A stretch of DNA of 43,259 nt from Actinomycetota bacterium (GTDB taxonomy: Bacteria; Actinomycetota; Coriobacteriia; Anaerosomatales; JAUXNU01), in assembly GCA_030682655.1 (NCBI GenBank), contig JAUXNU010000028.1, forward strand, positions 1 to 43,259. The letters are read 5' to 3'. Below are positions 38,578 to 43,259 of this stretch, in pieces. How positions within the stretch are numbered: the first letter of the stretch is position 1; the number at the start of each line of letters is the position of its first letter. The notes under the pieces are model-generated. The model saw only the letters and a list, made by a program, of their open reading frames with translations, did no database searches and was not told the origin of the DNA. The translations under genes were made by a program, and so were the position numbers.

Positions 38578-39683
38578 GCTTCGACAGCCTCGACGATCTC
38601 CGCACCCACATCGGAGATTGCCACAGGTGTCCGCTCGGCGATACGCGCACCACGCTTGTGTTCGGCGTGGGCGATCCCCGTGCGGACGTGTTGTTCATCG
38701 GCGAAGCGCCCGGGCGAAGCGAGGACCTGAGGGGCGAGCCGTTCGTCGGCGCCGCAGGGCAGCTGCTCGACGAGCTGCTCTCTTCGGCAGGTATGAGGCG
38801 TCAGGAGGTCTACATCGCCAACATCCTCAAGTGTCGTCCTCCGGGCAACAGGGACCCTCTGGCCGAGGAGATCGACACGTGCACTCCGTTTCTGCGCGAG
38901 CAGGTCAGGCTGATCCACCCTCGCGTCATCGTGACGCTGGGCAACTACGCGACGAGATTCGTGCTCAAGATGGATACCGGCATAACGCGACTGAGGGGCA
39001 CCGTCCAGAAGGCCGGCGCGTTTCCGGTGATGCCGATATTCCATCCTGCGGCGGCGCTGTACGATCGTACGAAGCGCGACGTTCTGTTCGAGGACTTCCG
39101 GCAGCTGCGCGCCTTGCTCGACACCCCCGCTCCCTCCGAGCCCGTCCAAGGCTCGCTCTTCGAAGGGTACTCGATGGCAGTTCTGCGCATGCGAACGACA
39201 GCGGCTGCGGCGACCATTGCCGCTGGCCGTTCGCTGGCTGCGATCCTTCGTGCTGGAGATGTGCTGCTGCTCGCCGGCGATCTCGGCGCCGGGAAGACAG
39301 CGCTTGCGAAGGGCGTTGCCCAGGGCCTCGACGTTGAAGAACCGGTGACGAGCCCGACCTTCAACATCCTGCTCGTGCATCGCGGGCGTCTGACGCTCAA
39401 CCACTTCGATCTCTACCGTCTGGAGACCGCCGGCCAGCTCGAGGACATCGACTACTGGGGGACGCTAGAGTCCGGCGGGGTCTCGATCGTCGAATGGGGA
39501 GACCGGTTCTCCGAGGCCGCTCCCGTCGACTGCCTCACGGCGACTATTTCGATCGAGGGCGATGACGAACGCAGAATCGAACTGGCACCCACCGGGCCCC
39601 GCTCCTCCGAGCTTGCCCAGGCGTGGATCGCGGCCTGTCGTGCGCTGCCCGGCGTGCTCGCCGAGGACGGGGAATCTGCATGA
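38568..39683 (+). CDS. Family-4 uracil-DNA glycosylase fused to TsaE
   Basis: Two domains are joined in one 371-residue frame. Residues 1-185 match a 4Fe-4S uracil-DNA glycosylase: cluster Cys C18, C21, C89 and C105, GEAPGRSED at 45-53 and IFHPAA at 157-162. Residues about 203-371 match TsaE, the ATPase of the t6A complex: Walker A GDLGAGKT at 237-244, SPTF at 262-265 and HFDLYRL at 279-285. M203 (ATG at 39174) is preceded 6 nt earlier by GAAGGG, so a free TsaE of about 169 residues might also be made. The stop overlaps tsaB by 4 nt. The fusion is in frame and shows no sign of a lost stop. Confidence 0.9.
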   Translation: MALSFDSLDDLRTHIGDCHRCPLGDTRTTLVFGVGDPRADVLFIGEAPGRSEDLRGEPFVGAAGQLLDELLSSAGMRRQEVYIANILKCRPPGNRDPLAEEIDTCTPFLREQVRLIHPRVIVTLGNYATRFVLKMDTGITRLRGTVQKAGAFPVMPIFHPAAALYDRTKRDVLFEDFRQLRALLDTPAPSEPVQGSLFEGYSMAVLRMRTTAAAATIAAGRSLAAILRAGDVLLLAGDLGAGKTALAKGVAQGLDVEEPVTSPTFNILLVHRGRLTLNHFDLYRLETAGQLEDIDYWGTLESGGVSIVEWGDRFSEAAPVDCLTATISIEGDDERRIELAPTGPRSSELAQAWIAACRALPGVLAEDGESA

Positions 39684-40468
39684 GCGCCTTCGTCCTTGCG
39701 ATGGATACCGCCACCGAGGAGGTTGCGCTCGCTCTCGGGGAGCGAACCGGGGACCGCGTGGAGCTCGTCGCAGACCGCGACTTCGAGGCCCCGCGAGCGG
39801 CGCTTGGGCGGCTGCTCCCGGCCGCCCAGGAGCTGCTTGTCAGGGCTGGCCTCACGCCTTCCGACATAGCGGAGGTGGTGGTCGGTCGCGGGCCGGGGTC
39901 GTTCACCGGTGTGCGGATCGGTGTCTCCTCGGCCAAGGGGTTCGCCCACGGGCTCGGGGCACCGCTCTTTGGCGTGGGAACCCTCGACGCGATAGCCTGG
40001 CGGTTCGCGGAGACAGACGGGCTCCTTGGCGTGGTGGGGGATGCGATGCGAGGCGAGGTCTACCCGGCGCTGTTTCGCGTGGCATCGGGGCAGGTGAGGC
40101 GGCTTTCGGATGATACGGTCATGAGTCCGGTGGCAGCGGCACAGATGTGGGCGGAATCGGTCGACGAGCCGCTCGTGCTGGTCGGCAACGGCTTGCGCAA
40201 GTACGAGGACGTGTTCTGCGCGACCCTCGGCTCGAGAGCCGTGGTCGCCGGTCGCCCGATGTGGACTCCCGCAGGCGTTGGACTGCTTGCGGCCTATGCT
40301 GATGCGCGACTACGCGGAGTCCTTGGCGACGGGCAGCCTGGAGCCGTGCTGCCCGTGTACACGCGGCTTTCAGATGCCGAGGAGAACGAGTTGCGGGCAC
40401 TCGGGAACGCGCCTGAGATGACTCCCGACTCCGGTGTCGCCGGGCCGCGAGGAGTGAACGGGCTGTGA
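39680..40468 (+). CDS. tsaB: tRNA t6A modification subunit TsaB
   Basis: TsaB is the non-catalytic partner of TsaD in t6A37 synthesis. The 262-residue product has the family start [19 protein letters not shown] and the central VGRGPGSFTGVRIGVSSAKGFA motif. The ATG overlaps the stop of the upstream fusion gene by 4 nt and its own stop overlaps the GTG of the RimI-TsaD gene by 4 nt. A longer reading from 39623 is not needed. Confidence 0.95.
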   Translation: MSAFVLAMDTATEEVALALGERTGDRVELVADRDFEAPRAALGRLLPAAQELLVRAGLTPSDIAEVVVGRGPGSFTGVRIGVSSAKGFAHGLGAPLFGVGTLDAIAWRFAETDGLLGVVGDAMRGEVYPALFRVASGQVRRLSDDTVMSPVAAAQMWAESVDEPLVLVGNGLRKYEDVFCATLGSRAVVAGRPMWTPAGVGLLAAYADARLRGVLGDGQPGAVLPVYTRLSDAEENELRALGNAPEMTPDSGVAGPRGVNGL

Positions 40469-42036
40469 GCGCGCTTATCAGAGAGATGCGAGCCGCCGAC
40501 CTCGATGCTGTCCTCGCGATAGAAGCACAGGCGTTCTCGACGCCCTGGCAGCGTGGGATGTTCGAAGACGAACTCGAGCAAGTGGAGTCGAGAGCTTGGC
40601 TGGTTCTCGAGTGGCAGGGGTTCGTCCTTGGCTATGGCGGGATCATGCTCGTCGAGGACGATGCGCACATCATGAATCTGGCGATGCGGACGGACAGCCG
40701 GGGGTGCGGGCTGGGGATGGCTCTGCTCGTGCGGCTTGTGCGGCGCGCCCGTGAGATGGGCGCGCGCTACCTGACTCTGGAAGTGCGCGAGCGCAATGGC
40801 CGCGCACGGACGCTGTACGAGCAGGCAGGAATGCGCAGCGTTGGCGTGCGGCATGGCTACTACGCGGACAGCGGCGAGCACGCCGTGATCATGTGGAGCG
40901 ACGACATGTCCTCGCCTGGCGAGGCGGCGCGACTTGAGGAGCTGGAGCTGCGCGGAGAAGAGTCGCTCGCACGATTCGTCGGCCCGGCAGAGTGCGCCGG
41001 GCGCGGTGAGGAGCTGGTCCTCGCCATCGAGACGTCTTGCGATGAGACTGCGGCAGCAGTGATGCGAGGCGGCAACGACCTCCTGGCCAGCGTGATCGCA
41101 AGTCAGGTGGACTTCCACGCCCGGTTTGGCGGGGTGGTGCCCGAGATCGCTAGCCGCAAACACACCGAGGCGATCGTTGCCGTCGTTGACGAGGCGTTGG
41201 AGCAGGCGGGCGTGGGACTGCGGGACCTCGACGCGGTGGCGGTCACGTACGGTCCCGGGCTCATCGGGGCGCTCGTGGTCGGCGTCGCGTATGCGAAGGG
41301 GTTGGCACTGGCGACCGGCTTGCCTCTTGTCGGCGTGAACCACCTCGAGGGACACATCTTCGCGAACATGCTCGACGACCCGACCGTGGCGCCTCCGCTT
41401 GTGGCCCTCGTGGTCTCGGGCGGGCACACGTCACTGGTGCACGTGCCCGAGTGGGGCGTCTACCACACCCTCGGCGAGACGCTCGACGACGCGGCCGGTG
41501 AGGCGTTCGACAAGGTGGCCAAGGTCCTTGGCCTGGGCTATCCGGGCGGTCCGGTGATCTCGAAGCTGGCCGCGCAAGGTGACCCGGCCGCCATCGCCTT
41601 CCCGCGGGCGATGCTGCACTCGGGCGACTACGCCTTCTCGCTCTCGGGGCTCAAGACCGCCGTGATCAATCACATCCGCCACGAGCGGGAGGCCGGTCGC
41701 GAGATCGATGTGGCTGACCTCGCCGCGTCGTTTCAGGCGGCAGTGATCGACGTGCAGGTTGCCAAGGCGGTCCGCGCAGCCGAGGAATGCGGGGTCACGC
41801 AGTTCTGTCTGGCTGGCGGGGTTGCCGCGAATGTCGCACTGCGAGATGCCCTGCGTGACGCCCTGCTGGCCAAGGGCGTGCGCCTCTCTGTGCCTCCCTT
41901 CGCGCTGTGCACAGACAATGCCGCGATGATTGCTGCGGCGGGGACCTATCGCCTGCGGCGAGGCGAGCGCTTGCAGCTCGACGCGGAAGCCCTCGCGAGC
42001 TTGCGCCTCGACGCATCAGCGGGTTCAGACGCCTAA
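40465..42036 (+). CDS. rimI-tsaD: RimI acetyltransferase fused to TsaD
   Basis: A 523-residue fusion. Residues 1-150 form a GNAT domain like RimI (S18 N-acetyltransferase), with the CoA-binding RGCGLG; residues 183-523 are TsaD, the threonylcarbamoyl transferase, with IETSCDE at 188-194 and the metal-binding HLEGH at 293-297. Later blocks include VVSGGHTSL and GGVAANVALRD. A Glu/Arg-rich linker of about 30 residues joins them. GTG start overlaps tsaB by 4 nt. Such fusions are known in some Actinobacteria, notably Coriobacteriia. Confidence 0.94.
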   Translation: MSALIREMRAADLDAVLAIEAQAFSTPWQRGMFEDELEQVESRAWLVLEWQGFVLGYGGIMLVEDDAHIMNLAMRTDSRGCGLGMALLVRLVRRAREMGARYLTLEVRERNGRARTLYEQAGMRSVGVRHGYYADSGEHAVIMWSDDMSSPGEAARLEELELRGEESLARFVGPAECAGRGEELVLAIETSCDETAAAVMRGGNDLLASVIASQVDFHARFGGVVPEIASRKHTEAIVAVVDEALEQAGVGLRDLDAVAVTYGPGLIGALVVGVAYAKGLALATGLPLVGVNHLEGHIFANMLDDPTVAPPLVALVVSGGHTSLVHVPEWGVYHTLGETLDDAAGEAFDKVAKVLGLGYPGGPVISKLAAQGDPAAIAFPRAMLHSGDYAFSLSGLKTAVINHIRHEREAGREIDVADLAASFQAAVIDVQVAKAVRAAEECGVTQFCLAGGVAANVALRDALRDALLAKGVRLSVPPFALCTDNAAMIAAAGTYRLRRGERLQLDAEALASLRLDASAGSDA

Positions 42037-42081
42037 GTCCTACTCGCTCACCGTCTTTGGCAAAATGCCTGATAGAAGCAC

Positions 42082-42110
42082 TTGCATGCCGTCGAGCAGA
42101 CCATTAGAAT
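42082..42110 (+). promoter_or_regulatory. Predicted groESL promoter
   Basis: TTGCAT (42082-42087) and TAGAAT (42105-42110) with a 17-nt spacer; the -10 matches 5 of 6 consensus bases, the -35 only 3. Transcription starting about 42117 would place the CIRCE element at and just after the start, the classical position for HrcA repression. Confidence 0.6.
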
Positions 42111-42163
42111 TCGATTCTGTTAGCACTCGGACTGTTCGACTGCTAGCAGCACGGCTGCTCGAC
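42091..42163. repeat. Long-range inverted repeat spanning the groES promoter
   Basis: GTCGAGCAG (42091-42099) and CTGCTCGAC (42155-42163) are perfect 9-bp complements flanking the -10 box and the CIRCE-like site. A second repeat, CGACTGC, occurs directly at 42138-42144 and 42161-42167. Function is unknown. Confidence 0.4.
42120..42146. promoter_or_regulatory. Degenerate CIRCE operator upstream of groES
   Basis: The left arm TTAGCACTC (42120-42128) matches the CIRCE consensus perfectly; the spacer is 9 nt as in the consensus; the right arm GACTGCTAG (42138-42146) matches 7 of 9 bases of GAGTGCTAA. CIRCE is bound by HrcA, the repressor of groE genes. hrcA itself is not in the window. Confidence 0.8.
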
Positions 42164-42277
42164 TGCGAAACGGGGTAGATACTCATTCGCACGAGTAGGC
42201 GCAGGGGGGTTCTCACACAGGACACCCTTCATCCATTCGGTAATTGTCGGCTGATGTAAGACATAGGAGGGCAGGGC

Positions 42278-42571
42278 ATGAACCTGAAGCCACTGGGCGA
42301 TCGCGTGATCGTCAAGCCGGCGGAAGCCGAGGAGCAGACCAAGAGCGGTCTGTTCATCCCCGACACCGCCAAGGAGAAGCCGCAGCGCGGCGAGGTCATC
42401 GCCGTAGGCGAGGGCAAGCTGACCGACGACGGCGCTCGCTTGCCGATCGACGTGAAGGTGGGCGACACCGTCATCTTCTCGAAGTACGGCGGTGCCGAGG
42501 TCAAGATCGACGAAGTAGAGTACAAGATCCTCGACGCCGAGCGCGACATCATCGCGGTCGTCATCGACTAG
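42278..42571 (+). CDS. groES: Co-chaperonin GroES
   Basis: The lid of the GroEL folding chamber. The 97-residue product has the family start [23 protein letters not shown], with the mobile loop near residues 17-33, and the ending [16 protein letters not shown] site precedes the ATG. It lies downstream of the CIRCE-like operator and 39 nt before groEL. Confidence 0.97.
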   Translation: MNLKPLGDRVIVKPAEAEEQTKSGLFIPDTAKEKPQRGEVIAVGEGKLTDDGARLPIDVKVGDTVIFSKYGGAEVKIDEVEYKILDAERDIIAVVID

Positions 42572-42610
42572 ACACACCACCCGTTTCCCCTGAAGGAGGA
42601 GATACCTTAG

Positions 42611-43259
<649 letters not shown>

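Noticed and set aside
39120-39176. Sequencing error joining the glycosylase and tsaE genes
   Set aside because: The junction is a plausible Pro/Ser-rich linker in one frame with no homopolymer or stop remnant, although resequencing would be the final test.

Overview
The window is a dense, GC-rich bacterial chromosome segment that looks like core housekeeping DNA with no mobile elements, CRISPR arrays or tRNA genes that I could see. Many genes use GTG or TTG starts and good Shine-Dalgarno sites. Several traits point, by inference only, to an anaerobic, deep-branching actinobacterium, perhaps Coriobacteriia-like: high GC, a V/A-type ATPase, a RimI-TsaD fusion, zinc-binding forms of S4, S14, L24, L36 and adenylate kinase, and an ECF transporter cassette next to rplQ.

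Region 1 (1-16839) is tuf followed by a complete S10-spc-alpha ribosomal supercluster: rpsJ-rplC-rplD-rplW-rplB-rpsS-rplV-rpsC-rplP-rpmC-rpsQ-rplN-rplX-rplE-rpsN-rpsH-rplF-rplR-rpsE-rpmD-rplO-secY-adk-map-infA-rpmJ-rpsM-rpsK-rpsD-rpoA-rplQ. Several of its longer gaps (before rplC, rplB, rplN, rpsH, rplO and rpmJ) hold clear inverted repeats that could fold in the mRNA. A promoter-like site sits before infA. Region 2 (16840-21240) follows a probable terminator and holds ecfA1-ecfA2-ecfT (shared energising module for vitamin or metal uptake), truA, and rplM-rpsI ending in a perfect GC hairpin.

Region 3 (21265-28581) makes cell-wall and cofactor precursors: glmM, then a 409-nt gap containing an extended -10 promoter and a well-conserved glmS self-cleaving ribozyme, then glmS, acpS, nnr, a CBS-domain protein and alr. 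GlmS and GlmM are consecutive steps towards UDP-GlcNAc, and the ribozyme should give feedback by glucosamine-6-phosphate. Region 4 (28582-37344) is a nine-gene V/A-type ATPase operon in the order F-I-K-E-C-G-A-B-D (Enterococcus ntp letters), with translationally coupled genes and an inverted repeat at its promoter region.

Region 5 (37345-38577) has a strongly structured, probably non-coding RNA element followed by a terminator-like hairpin, a small unrecognised gene on the minus strand, and a divergent nitroreductase-family gene. Region 6 (38568-42036) is a compact t6A tRNA-modification operon made of three overlapping genes: a family-4 uracil-DNA glycosylase fused to TsaE, TsaB, and a RimI-TsaD fusion. 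Region 7 (42037-43259) is groES-groEL (groEL cut by the window end) behind a promoter and a degenerate CIRCE operator, implying HrcA control.

The most interesting items are the glmS ribozyme in this lineage, the structured RNA after the ATPase operon, the glycosylase-TsaE fusion with a possible internal start, and a repeated hairpin element found ahead of rpmJ and rplM and, in degenerate form, rplB.
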